The position numbers were made by a program, and so were the translations under genes. A model generated the notes under the pieces. It made no database searches and was not told the origin of the DNA. It saw only the letters and a program-made list of their open reading frames with translations. DNA of 8,241 nt from positions 1-8,241 of the forward strand of contig RKSA01000164.1 of NCBI GenBank assembly GCA_007571115.1, read 5' to 3'. The DNA is from Gammaproteobacteria bacterium. GTDB lineage: Bacteria; Pseudomonadota; Gammaproteobacteria; Pseudomonadales; Pseudohongiellaceae. Positions 1-6,842 of this stretch are shown in pieces. The stretch's first letter is position 1. Each line of letters starts with the position of its first letter.

Positions 1-149
1 TGAAGAAGTTCATGGGCCGCGAATACATGGGCGTGCATCGCGTCACTTTCATCATCGGCAAGGACGGCGCCATCGCCCACGTGATCGACAAGGTCAAGAT
101 TAAGACCCACGATGCCGACGTGCTCGAGGCGCTCGACGCTCTCGATTGA
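1..149 (+). CDS. bcp: Thioredoxin-dependent peroxiredoxin, Bcp/PrxQ type (3' end only)
   Basis: Only the last 48 codons are present; the first full codon is at position 3 and the stop TGA is at 147-149. The visible residues start KKFMGREYMGVHRVTF and continue through IIGKDG and HVIDKVK. This matches the C-terminal part of the Bcp/PrxQ peroxiredoxins: the F-G-x-x-Y-x-G-(V/I)-x-R-x-(T/S)-F region, the strand before the turn, and the final helix. Members of this family reduce hydrogen peroxide and organic hydroperoxides in the cytoplasm, using thioredoxin as electron donor. The peroxidatic cysteine lies upstream of the window, so activity cannot be judged here. The stop codon overlaps a possible TTG start of the following hydrolase remnant, which suggests the two were once translationally coupled. 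The family call rests on remembered consensus; a related AhpC/TSA protein is the only real alternative. Confidence 0.85.
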   Translation, partial: KKFMGREYMGVHRVTFIIGKDGAIAHVIDKVKIKTHDADVLEALDALD

Positions 150-322
150 TCGTGTTGCTGCATCACCGCGAGCATTCCCGGGCTGGGGAGCCCTTGCTGA
201 TCCTGCACGGGTTGTTCGGCAACCACGCGAACTGGGGCTGGCGGGCTGCGCGGCTGACCGGGAAGGCTGGAGGGCTTCGGTTTTGTTTCCGCGATTCGAT
301 GCGTTATAGTTGGCGGCTTTGA
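146..322 (+). pseudogene. Truncated remnant of an alpha/beta hydrolase gene
   Basis: Reading from TTG at 146 (or GTG at 152) gives 58 codons ending at TGA 320-322. The first half contains LLHHRE, then GEPLLILHGLFGNHANWGW. This is the opening of an alpha/beta hydrolase of the YbfF/BioH-like kind: a hydrophobic first core strand followed by the HG(L/F)FG oxyanion-hole loop and the N-W that often follows it. After about residue 37 the likeness stops, and the reading frame ends within about 20 codons. Normal members have about 250-280 residues, with a catalytic Ser-Asp-His triad that is entirely missing here. The start overlaps the bcp stop codon, typical of an intact coupled gene, so I infer that most of the gene was deleted and only its beginning remains. 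A frameshift alone does not explain it, because no other frame continues the hydrolase sequence and aceE begins at 345. No function is expected. An unrelated short ORF is possible but less likely. Confidence 0.6.
283..310 (+). promoter_or_regulatory. Candidate sigma-70 promoter for aceE
   Basis: A TATAGT box at 305-310 (5 of 6 to TATAAT) lies 16 nt after TTGTTT at 283-288 (3 of 6 to TTGACA). Transcription would start near 317, leaving a leader of about 28 nt before the aceE start codon. This AT-rich patch stands out from the GC-rich surroundings and is the only good candidate upstream of aceE. It overlaps the tail of the hydrolase remnant. I see no PdhR-like operator (AATTGGT with its inverted partner). 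The -35 element is weak, so the exact start is uncertain. Confidence 0.5.
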
Positions 323-344
323 CTGACAGGAGCAGCGGGATTTC

Positions 345-3032
345 ATGATTCAGGGAGACGACGCGAATCCCGAAGAGACGCGGGAATGGCTCGATGCGCT
401 TCAAGCCGTTGCCGACGAATGGGGAACCGAACGCGCCAGCTACCTGATTCACAGGCTCTCCAACTGGGTTTCGCTTCGCGACGGCAATGGCCATGCAGTC
501 GCGCTGACCACGCCCTATCGCAACACCATCCCCGCCCACGAAGAGGATCGCCTGCCAGGCGACATGTTCATGGAACGGCGCATTCGCGGCATCATCCGCT
601 GGAACGCGCTGGCCATGGTCATGCGCGCCAACATGCGCGATGGCAGCATCGGCGGCCACATCTCGACGTTCGCCAGCTCGGCGACCCTGTACGAAATCGG
701 TTTCAACTACTTTTTTCGCGGCCCCACCGCCGAGCACCCAGGCGACCTGATCTACTTCCAGGGCCACTCGGCCCCGGGAATCTACGCGCGTTCGTACCTC
801 GAAGGGCGCATCAGCGAGCAGCAGCTCGACAATTTCCGCCGGGAAGTCGATGGCGATGGGCTGTCCTCGTATCCGCACCCCTGGCTGATGCCCGAATACT
901 GGCAGTTTCCCACGGTGTCCATGGGCCTGGGCCCGATCCAGGCGATCTACCAGGCCCACATCATGAAATACCTGACGAGCCGCGGCCTGCTCGACACGAG
1001 CGACCGGAAGATATGGGCCTTCCTTGGCGATGGCGAGATGGACGAGCCCGAATCGCTCGGCGCGATCAGCAAGGCCGGCAGGGAAAAGCTCGACAACCTG
1101 ATCTTCGTCATCAATTGCAACCTGCAAAGGCTCGACGGGCCCGTGCGCGGCAATGGCAAGATCATCCAGGAGCTCGAATCGGTGTTCCGTGGCGCCGGCT
1201 GGCAGGTCATCAAGGTTGTGTGGGGCCGCCATTGGGATCCGCTGCTGCAGGCCGACGAGGACGGCGCCCTGCAGCAACGCATGGATGAAGTCGTCGACGG
1301 CGAGTACCAGAACTACGCCAGTCGCGGCGGCGACTACACCCGGGAGCATTTCTTCGGCAAGGAACCGCGCCTGCTCGACATGGTGCGCCACCTTTCCGAC
1401 GAGGACATCATGGGCCTCAACCGCGGCGGCCACGACCCATTCAAGGTCTACGCGGCGTATGCCCGGGCGGCGCGAGCCAATGGCAAGCCCACGGTGATCC
1501 TTGCCAAGACCGTGAAAGGCTACGCCTTCGGCGCCTCTGCGGAAGCGCAGAACGCGACCCATTCGGTGAAAAAGCTCGATATCGAGTCCCTGCGCAAGTT
1601 TCGCGACCGTTTCGGCATCCCGATCAGCGACAAGGCCCTGCAGGACGTCCCCTATTACCGCCCCGTCGAAGACAGCCCCGAGCTGACCTATACGCGCAAG
1701 ATGCGCGAAAAGCTCGGCGGTGCCGTGCCGCAGCGAAGAACGGGCGCCACGCCGCTGGCGGTTCCCGGGCTCGAAGCCTTCGCCGCGCAACTGAAAAGCA
1801 GCGGCAAGCGCGAGCTTTCGACGACCATGGCCTTCGTCCGCATACTGAACAACCTGTGCAAGGACAAGCAGATCGGCGAGCGAGTCGTGCCGATCATCCC
1901 CGACGAGGCGCGAACTTTCGGCATGGAAGGGATGTTCCGTCAGCTCGGAATCTATTCCTCGGTCGGCCAGCTTTACGATCCGGCCGATTCGCACCAGGTG
2001 ATGTTCTACCACGAGGACCAGCAAGGCCAGATGCTCGAAGAGGGAATCACCGAGGCGGGTTCCTTTTCCGCCTGGCTTGCCGCAGCGACCTCGTACAGCA
2101 CCAACGATTTCCCCTTGATCCCGTTCTACATCTACTACTCGATGTTCGGCTTCCAGCGAGTCGGCGACCTGTGCTGGCTCGCTGGCGACAGCCAGGCCCG
2201 GGGTTTCCTCATCGGCGCCACCGCCGGTCGCACCACACTGAACGGTGAGGGCCTGCAACACCAGGACGGCCACAGCCACCTGCTCGCATCGACGATTCCC
2301 AACTGCGTCAGCTATGACCCCGCCTATGCCTGCGAGCTCGCGGTCATCATCCAGCACGGCCTGCAACGAATGTTTCACGACTGCGAGCCCGTGTTCTACT
2401 ACATCACCGCGATGAACGAGAACTACCAGCAGCCCGAGCTCGTCGTCGGCAGCGAGGAAGGGATCATCAAGGGAATGTACCTGCTCGAGGACGGCGCCGC
2501 GCCCGACTACCGGGTTTCTGGCAAGGCTGCGGCCGGCTTCCATTTGCGCCTGCTCGGCAGCGGCACGATCCTTCGCGAGGTGCGCAAGGCTGCGGCGATC
2601 CTGCGCGAGGAATACAGAATTCCGACAGACGTCTGGAGCGTCACGAGCTTCACTGAACTGCGCAAGGAGGCCCTCGCGGTGACTCGCGGCAACTTGCTCA
2701 AGCCCGATGCCGAGCCCGCAACCCCCTGGCTGACCGCCCAGCTCGGCGCGCGCAAGGGCCCCGTGGTCGCCGCCACCGACTACATGAAACTGCACGCCGA
2801 CCAGATTCGCGAATTCGTTCCCGGCAGCTTCCGCGTGCTCGGCACCGACGGCTTCGGCCGCAGCGACAGCCGCGAAAAGCTTCGCGAGTTCTTCGAGGTC
2901 GATTACCGCTTCGTCGTCTTGGCCGCCTTGACCGAACTGCGCGATGCAGATGTGCTCGACGATGCCGATATCCTTTCCTGGATGGAACGCCAGGGGCTCG
3001 ACCCGGGCAAGTCGAACCCGCTGGATCAATGA
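345..3032 (+). CDS. aceE: Pyruvate dehydrogenase E1 component (homodimeric type)
   Basis: This 895-residue protein is the thiamine diphosphate (ThDP)-dependent E1 of the pyruvate dehydrogenase complex. It decarboxylates pyruvate and passes the acetyl group to the lipoyl arms of E2 in the cytoplasm. It is the single-chain alpha2 form (E. coli AceE has 887 residues) and is collinear with it throughout. The ThDP/Mg2+ motif runs from GDGEMDE at 228-234 to NCN at 257-259. Residues matching the E. coli active-site set (H106, H142, H407, E571, H640) are H105, H141, H406, E570 and H639, a constant shift of one. The C-terminal domain keeps GTDGFGRSD. Nothing is missing or frameshifted. ATG 345 gives an N-terminus (ETREWLDAL) aligning with the known one; AGGAG at 328-332 is a rather distant ribosome site and GGGA at 337-340 a close one. 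The likely partner, E2, is encoded next, after a 143-nt gap. Confidence 0.98.
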   Translation: MIQGDDANPEETREWLDALQAVADEWGTERASYLIHRLSNWVSLRDGNGHAVALTTPYRNTIPAHEEDRLPGDMFMERRIRGIIRWNALAMVMRANMRDGSIGGHISTFASSATLYEIGFNYFFRGPTAEHPGDLIYFQGHSAPGIYARSYLEGRISEQQLDNFRREVDGDGLSSYPHPWLMPEYWQFPTVSMGLGPIQAIYQAHIMKYLTSRGLLDTSDRKIWAFLGDGEMDEPESLGAISKAGREKLDNLIFVINCNLQRLDGPVRGNGKIIQELESVFRGAGWQVIKVVWGRHWDPLLQADEDGALQQRMDEVVDGEYQNYASRGGDYTREHFFGKEPRLLDMVRHLSDEDIMGLNRGGHDPFKVYAAYARAARANGKPTVILAKTVKGYAFGASAEAQNATHSVKKLDIESLRKFRDRFGIPISDKALQDVPYYRPVEDSPELTYTRKMREKLGGAVPQRRTGATPLAVPGLEAFAAQLKSSGKRELSTTMAFVRILNNLCKDKQIGERVVPIIPDEARTFGMEGMFRQLGIYSSVGQLYDPADSHQVMFYHEDQQGQMLEEGITEAGSFSAWLAAATSYSTNDFPLIPFYIYYSMFGFQRVGDLCWLAGDSQARGFLIGATAGRTTLNGEGLQHQDGHSHLLASTIPNCVSYDPAYACELAVIIQHGLQRMFHDCEPVFYYITAMNENYQQPELVVGSEEGIIKGMYLLEDGAAPDYRVSGKAAAGFHLRLLGSGTILREVRKAAAILREEYRIPTDVWSVTSFTELRKEALAVTRGNLLKPDAEPATPWLTAQLGARKGPVVAATDYMKLHADQIREFVPGSFRVLGTDGFGRSDSREKLREFFEVDYRFVVLAALTELRDADVLDDADILSWMERQGLDPGKSNPLDQ

Positions 3033-3037
3033 CATGC

Positions 3038-3136
3038 GCGCCGCAGCAAGGATGTGAACCGTGCTGCGGCAAAAATGTGAGCTGTGCTGCGGCAAATGTG
3101 CTGCGGCAAAGATGATGCGAACCGCGCTGTGGCAAA
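3038..3136 (+). repeat. Imperfect tandem repeat array between aceE and aceF
   Basis: The 13-mer GTGCTGCGGCAAA occurs exactly three times, at 3061-3073, 3084-3096 and 3098-3110. A copy with two changes follows at 3124-3136 (GCGCTGTGGCAAA), and a more divergent unit precedes them at 3038-3050. The first two steps are 23 nt apart (3038, 3061, 3084). The filler between cores is also related: ATGTGAACC, ATGTGAGCT and ATGCGAACC. The next steps are 14 and 26 nt, so the array looks like a 23-nt unit that has gained and lost bases. It fills most of the 143-nt gap and contains no ORF of its own on the + strand. Its role is unknown: it may be simple slippage, a regulator binding region, or an mRNA element tuning aceE against aceF. 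Confidence 0.8.
3040..3070 (+). other. Inverted repeat / possible mRNA hairpin after aceE
   Basis: GCCGCAGCA at 3040-3048 is the exact reverse complement of TGCTGCGGC at 3062-3070, giving a 9-bp stem with a 13-nt loop, starting 8 nt after the aceE stop codon. The same 5' arm can instead pair with the identical copies at 3085-3093 or 3099-3107, so several exclusive hairpins are possible in the aceE-aceF transcript. The stem is followed by A residues rather than a T run, so it is not a standard intrinsic terminator on the + strand. A stem here could protect the aceE mRNA end from exonucleases; that is inference. Confidence 0.55.
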
Positions 3137-3164
3137 ATGGCAGCGCAATGACGGCAGGCGCTTC

Positions 3165-3169
3165 AGGAG
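3165..3169 (+). promoter_or_regulatory. Ribosome binding site fixing the TTG start of aceF
   Basis: AGGAG lies 6 nt before TTG at 3176-3178, an ideal distance. The nearest in-frame ATG upstream (3137) meets a stop codon at 3149-3151 after four codons, and the lipoyl domain begins right after the TTG (ASEIIKTPDLGD). TTG is therefore the best-supported start. Confidence 0.85.
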
Positions 3170-3175
3170 CGACAA

Positions 3176-4885
3176 TTGGCAAGCGAAATCATCAAGACCC
3201 CTGACCTTGGCGATGTTGGCGAGGTGGAAGTGATCGAGATTCCGGTATCGGTCGGCCAGGCCGTGGCGGAAAACGATTCGCTGCTCGTTCTCGAAAGCGA
3301 CAAGGCGGCGATGGAAATTCCCGCGCCCATGGGGGGCGTCGTGACGAAGATCTCTGTCAATCTTGGCGACAAGGTCACTTCCGGAGTGAACATCCTCACC
3401 CTCGAAGTCGCCAAGGCTGCTACAGATGCCGCAGATGCTGAGCATAAGGCATCGTCGCCGCAGCCCGAAGCCGCTGCGCAGCAAAACGGCGCGGCGACTG
3501 CCGAAGCGGCGTCGGCCCCAGCCGCCGAAGCGGAACAGCAACAGCAAGAGCAGGCAGCCGCAACAGCGAAGGCCGAGGCGGCAGCCGCCAGCATCGAGGT
3601 CGTCATCCCCGACATTGGCAGCGAGGACGCCGTCGAAGTGATCGAGATCCACGTCGAGCCCGGGGATTCGATCAGCGTCGACGAACCCTTGCTGACCCTC
3701 GAATCGGACAAGGCGGCGATGGAGGTTCCATCGCCCCACGCCGGCGTGGTCGAGTCGCTGCTCGTCGAGCTCGGCGCCAAAGTCAACACGGGCTCGCCGG
3801 TGCTGCGCCTGAGAGCCGGGCAGCAGCGCCACGATTCCGCCCTGGCCCCGAAGGCGCAGCCCGAGGCCGCTCCCGTTGCCGAACCACGGTCACAGCCGCC
3901 AGCACCTCAGGCAAGTGCGCAGAAGGCGCCCGCGAGCGCTGCGGTGGCAGCGCCATCGGCCACCCCGGCAAGCGCTGCGGCAGGTTCCGCCCCGAGCGTC
4001 TACGCCGGCCCCGCAGTGCGCAAGCTCGCCCGGGAGCTCGGAGTCGATCTCGCCCAAGTCGAAGGCAGCGGCGCGCGTGGCCGCATCGTCAAGGAGGACG
4101 TGCAAGGCTTCGTCAAGCAGCGCCTGCAACAGCCGGCGGCTACCAGCGCGGCCCTGCCGGCCTTGCCCGAGATCGACTTTTCCCGTTTCGGCAAAGTCGA
4201 GCGAGTGCCGCGCTCGAAGCTGGCCAGAGTCACCGCAGCGAACATGCAGCGCAACTGGCTCAACGTCGCCCATGTGGCGCAATTCGAGGAGGCCGACGTC
4301 ACCGGGCTCGAGCAGTTCCGCGTCAGCCTCAGGCCCGAGGCCGAACGGCGCGGCTTGAAACTGACCCTGCTGCCGTTCCTGCTCATGGCGAGCGCGCGAA
4401 CGCTCGCCGAGTTCCCGCAATTCAACGTTTCGCTCGATGCTTCGGGCGAAACGCTCGTGCAGAAGAAATACATCCATGTTGGAGTCGCAGTCGCCACCGA
4501 TTCGGGCCTGCTCGTTCCGGTGCTCCGCGACGTCGATCGCAAAAGCGTCTGGCAGTTGGCCGAAGAGCTCGCCGAGCTTTCGGCCCGGGCGCGGCAGCGC
4601 AAGCTCGCAGCGGAGGACATGCAAGGCGCGAGCTTCACGATTTCCAGCCTCGGCGCCATCGGCGGCACGGGATTCATCCCCATCGTCAACGCTCCCGAGG
4701 TGGCGATTCTCGGAGTCGCGCGAACTGCGGTCAAGCCCGTCTGGCGCGATGGCGAATTCGTTCCCCGGACAATGCTGCCCCTGACGCTGAGCTACGATCA
4801 CAGGGCCCTCAACGGCGTCGATGGCGGCCGTTTCGCGACGCATCTCGCCGCATTGCTCGGCGATATCCGGCGCTTCCTGCTGTAA
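3176..4885 (+). CDS. aceF: Pyruvate dehydrogenase E2, dihydrolipoyl acetyltransferase
   Basis: This 569-residue protein forms the core of the pyruvate dehydrogenase complex: its lipoyl arms collect acetyl groups from E1 and the catalytic domain transfers them to CoA. Domain order: lipoyl domain 1 (about 2-80, lipoylated Lys43 in ESDKAAME), an Ala/Gln/Glu-rich linker (81-137), lipoyl domain 2 (about 138-214, Lys179 in the same motif), a second Ala/Pro-rich linker, the peripheral subunit-binding domain (about 276-312, starting YAGPAVRKLARELG), and the acyltransferase domain (about 338-569). The catalytic motif YDHRALNGVDGGRF holds His542; Asn546 occupies the place of Asp in E. coli, as in the Azotobacter E2. 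E. coli AceF has about 630 residues and three lipoyl domains; two are seen here. The two lipoylation sites share 17 identical nucleotides (3299-3315 and 3707-3723), consistent with an internal domain duplication. It starts with TTG. A 2-oxoglutarate E2 is unlikely given the neighbouring AceE. Confidence 0.97.
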   Translation: MASEIIKTPDLGDVGEVEVIEIPVSVGQAVAENDSLLVLESDKAAMEIPAPMGGVVTKISVNLGDKVTSGVNILTLEVAKAATDAADAEHKASSPQPEAAAQQNGAATAEAASAPAAEAEQQQQEQAAATAKAEAAAASIEVVIPDIGSEDAVEVIEIHVEPGDSISVDEPLLTLESDKAAMEVPSPHAGVVESLLVELGAKVNTGSPVLRLRAGQQRHDSALAPKAQPEAAPVAEPRSQPPAPQASAQKAPASAAVAAPSATPASAAAGSAPSVYAGPAVRKLARELGVDLAQVEGSGARGRIVKEDVQGFVKQRLQQPAATSAALPALPEIDFSRFGKVERVPRSKLARVTAANMQRNWLNVAHVAQFEEADVTGLEQFRVSLRPEAERRGLKLTLLPFLLMASARTLAEFPQFNVSLDASGETLVQKKYIHVGVAVATDSGLLVPVLRDVDRKSVWQLAEELAELSARARQRKLAAEDMQGASFTISSLGAIGGTGFIPIVNAPEVAILGVARTAVKPVWRDGEFVPRTMLPLTLSYDHRALNGVDGGRFATHLAALLGDIRRFLL

Positions 4886-4898
4886 CGGGAGAAATCCG

Positions 4899-5384
4899 AT
4901 GCCTTCGTTCGATATTGTTTCCGAGGTCGATTTGCACGAGGTCGGCAATGCCCTCGACCAGGCCAACCGCGAGGTCGGCAATCGCTTCGATTTCAAGGGA
5001 GTCGATGCGAGTTTCGAAATGCCGGACAAGAGCCGCATCGAGGTCAGGGCCGAGGCCGAGTTCCAGCTCAGGCAGATGCTCGACATCCTGCGCGGCAAGC
5101 TCGTCAAGCGCGGCGTCGATACGCGCAGCCTCGTCGAAGGCGAAATCGAGGTCACGGGCAGCACGGCCGTCATCAATCTCGCGCTGCGGCAGGGAATCGA
5201 GGCCGATCTGGCCCGGCAGCTTGTCAAGCTGGTCAAGACGGCAAAGCTCAAGGTGCAGGCGTCGATCCAGGGCGAGCAGGTGCGAGTCAGCGGCAAGAAG
5301 CGCGACGACTTGCAAAGCGTTATCGCCCTGGTCAAGGAAGCCAAGCCCGAGCTGCCCTTGCAATACGTCAATTTCCGCGACTGA
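4899..5384 (+). CDS. yajQ: YajQ family nucleotide-binding protein
   Basis: This 161-residue protein (E. coli YajQ has about 163) begins MPSFDIVSEVDL, carries SRFDFKGV-like NRFDFKGV near residue 30, QGIEADLARQLVKLVK in the second half, and ends with the family's usual NFRD. The fold known for the family is two ferredoxin-like alpha/beta domains. Homologues in Xanthomonas and Pseudomonas bind cyclic di-GMP and work with a LysR-type regulator; other members bind nucleotides or RNA, and the general role is unsettled. It is a soluble cytoplasmic protein, with no signal peptide or membrane segment. The start is ATG at 4899 with GGGAG at 4887-4891, 7 nt away; it lies 13 nt after the aceF stop, so it is probably read from the same transcript. 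Whether this copy binds cyclic di-GMP cannot be judged from sequence alone. Confidence 0.96.
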   Translation: MPSFDIVSEVDLHEVGNALDQANREVGNRFDFKGVDASFEMPDKSRIEVRAEAEFQLRQMLDILRGKLVKRGVDTRSLVEGEIEVTGSTAVINLALRQGIEADLARQLVKLVKTAKLKVQASIQGEQVRVSGKKRDDLQSVIALVKEAKPELPLQYVNFRD

Positions 5385-5401
5385 AGCCCGCTCCCCGGGC
5401 T
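5385..5401 (+). other. Short hairpin between yajQ and ampG
   Basis: AGCCCG (5385-5390) and CGGGCT (5396-5401) form a perfect 6-bp stem with a 5-nt loop, directly after the yajQ stop. No T run follows, so it does not meet the pattern of an intrinsic terminator. It could give partial transcript end protection or modest attenuation, or mean nothing in such GC-rich DNA. Confidence 0.35.
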
Positions 5402-5414
5402 CCCGGCGAAGCAC

Positions 5415-6842
5415 ATGCAGCCTTGGGTCTTTCGTTGCATCGAGCCATTGTCCGACCGCCGCCTTGCGGTGGCTTTCCTCGTCGGCATTTCCAGCGGCTT
5501 CCCCTGGGTTCTGCACGGCTCGGTGCTGACCCTGTGGATGCAGGCCGAAGGGCTGTCGCGCAGCGCCATCGGCTATATCGGCGTGGTCGCATCGATCTAT
5601 GCCTTCAACTGGATCTGGGCGCCCTTGATCGACCAGTTGCGGATTCCCCTGCTGCACCGGATATTCGGCCAGTACCGCTCCTGGATCCTGTTTTGCCAGG
5701 GCGCCCTCGTCTTGCTCACCTGGCTCATCAGCAGCGTCAATCCCGTCGACAGCCTGTTGCTCGTCGGCCTGTATGCGCTTGGCATCTCGGCGGTTTCGGC
5801 AACCCAGGACATCGCCATCGACGCCTACCGCGTGAAACTGTTCAGCCGCGACGAGATGGACGAGAAGATTCCCTACGCCTCGGCATTGGCCGGCGCTGGC
5901 TGGCAGACCGGCTTCACCTTTCTCGGCGGCACGCTGGCGCTGCTGCTCGGCGGCGAATTCTTCGGCTTCAGTTGGCCCGAGGTGTACCGGCTGCTGATTG
6001 TGTTCCTGCTCGCCTTGATGCTGGTCGTCGTTTTTGCGCCGACTCCCCGGGAGGAGCTGCAAGAGCGCGAACCGCAACAGGGCGGGGCGGCCGGCGTGGC
6101 GCGAGTGGCTGCCGAGACTGTCGGCGCGCCGCAAGAGCGGACGCCGCCACAGGGCGGTGCGGCAGCAGTCCAGGGCCAGCCCGGGCCGCCCTTGCAGTGG
6201 CTGCGCAAAACCGTCATCGAGCCGTTCGGCGAGTTCTTCCAGCGCTGCGGGCTGCCGCTGGCGGTGGGGATCCTGCTGTTCCTGTTCAGTTTTCGCCTCG
6301 GCGAGGCGATGCTCGGCAGAATGTCGCTGGTGTTTTATGTCGAGCTCGGTTTCAGCAACGACGAAATCGCCCTGTATCGCAATTTCCTTGGCGGCGGCGC
6401 CACCATCGTCTTCTCGCTGATCGGCGCCTTCATCAACACCCGTTTCGGCATCGTTCGCGGCATGCTGGTCGGCGGCATCGCCATGGCGGCGAGCAATCTG
6501 CTCTACGCCGCCATGGCCGCAGTCGGCCCCGCGCCCTGGCTGTTCCTCGTCACCTTGCTCATCGACAACTTCACCACGGCCTTCGCCACGGTCTGCGCGA
6601 TTTCCTTCATCTCGTACTTCGCCAGCCGCACATACACCGGAACCCAGTTCGCCTTGATGACCTCGATATCCAACTTCGGCCGCACCACCCTCGCAGCCGG
6701 CAGTGGCGCCATCGTCGACGCCCTCGGCGGCGACTGGGCGCTGTTCTTCATCCTCACCGCCATCATGGTCACCCCAGCCCTGCTCATCCTGCTCTGGCTA
6801 GCCCGCCAACTCGAATCCCACCAAACCTCCCGAACCGCCTGA
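5415..6842 (+). CDS. ampG: AmpG-type muropeptide permease (MFS transporter)
   Basis: This 475-residue membrane protein resembles AmpG, the inner-membrane permease that imports anhydro-muropeptides released during cell wall turnover, for recycling and for AmpR signalling to ampC in species that have it. Family marks: SSGFPWVLHGS in the first membrane segment, WAPLID after the second, and SATQDIAIDAYR at 128-139. Hydrophobicity suggests about 12-14 segments: six before residue 212, a polar loop at about 213-262, and the rest from about 270 to 462. That loop carries a duplicated stretch (residues 216-226 and 240-250), described separately. ATG 5415 has no clear ribosome site (only GGCGAAG at 5405-5411), but it gives the usual short cytoplasmic lead (PLSDRRLAVAFL) before segment 1. 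The gene follows yajQ by 30 nt. It never uses GGA before ATC or GTC, unlike its neighbours. Substrate is inferred from family only; some AmpG-like proteins carry other solutes. Confidence 0.88.
   Translation: MQPWVFRCIEPLSDRRLAVAFLVGISSGFPWVLHGSVLTLWMQAEGLSRSAIGYIGVVASIYAFNWIWAPLIDQLRIPLLHRIFGQYRSWILFCQGALVLLTWLISSVNPVDSLLLVGLYALGISAVSATQDIAIDAYRVKLFSRDEMDEKIPYASALAGAGWQTGFTFLGGTLALLLGGEFFGFSWPEVYRLLIVFLLALMLVVVFAPTPREELQEREPQQGGAAGVARVAAETVGAPQERTPPQGGAAAVQGQPGPPLQWLRKTVIEPFGEFFQRCGLPLAVGILLFLFSFRLGEAMLGRMSLVFYVELGFSNDEIALYRNFLGGGATIVFSLIGAFINTRFGIVRGMLVGGIAMAASNLLYAAMAAVGPAPWLFLVTLLIDNFTTAFATVCAISFISYFASRTYTGTQFALMTSISNFGRTTLAAGSGAIVDALGGDWALFFILTAIMVTPALLILLWLARQLESHQTSRTA
6060..6164 (+). 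repeat. 33-nt near-duplication inside ampG central loop
   Basis: Nucleotides 6060-6092 and 6132-6164 match at 26 of 33 positions and lie 72 nt apart, both in frame. They encode QEREPQQGGAA (residues 216-226) and QERTPPQGGAA (240-250). The second copy contains a small inverted repeat, CCGCC-ACAG-GGCGG. The repeats sit in the polar loop between the two halves of the transporter, where added residues would be tolerated. They may be a local duplication or two copies of a dispersed palindromic element that inserted in frame; the window alone cannot tell. Confidence 0.6.

Noticed and set aside
112..309. 65-codon + strand open frame across the bcp end and the hydrolase remnant
   Set aside because: It overlaps the bcp C-terminus out of frame, and the hydrolase motif is in a different frame.
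3053..3080. TGTGA half-sites (3053-3057, 3076-3080) as possible CRP sites
   Set aside because: No inverted TCACA partner at the proper spacing; both are simply part of the 23-nt repeat unit.
5385..5410. Hairpin after yajQ as an intrinsic terminator
   Set aside because: The stem is only 6 bp and is followed by CCCGGCG rather than a T run.
3890..5569. Long antisense open frame (559 codons) opposite aceF, yajQ and ampG
   Set aside because: It spans three genes with well-supported products on the + strand, its translation is Arg/Leu-rich without recognisable domains, and long antisense frames are expected in GC-rich DNA.
4809..6134. Long antisense open frame (441 codons) opposite yajQ and ampG
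   Set aside because: Covers conserved + strand genes; the composition is that of a shadow frame and no motif is seen.
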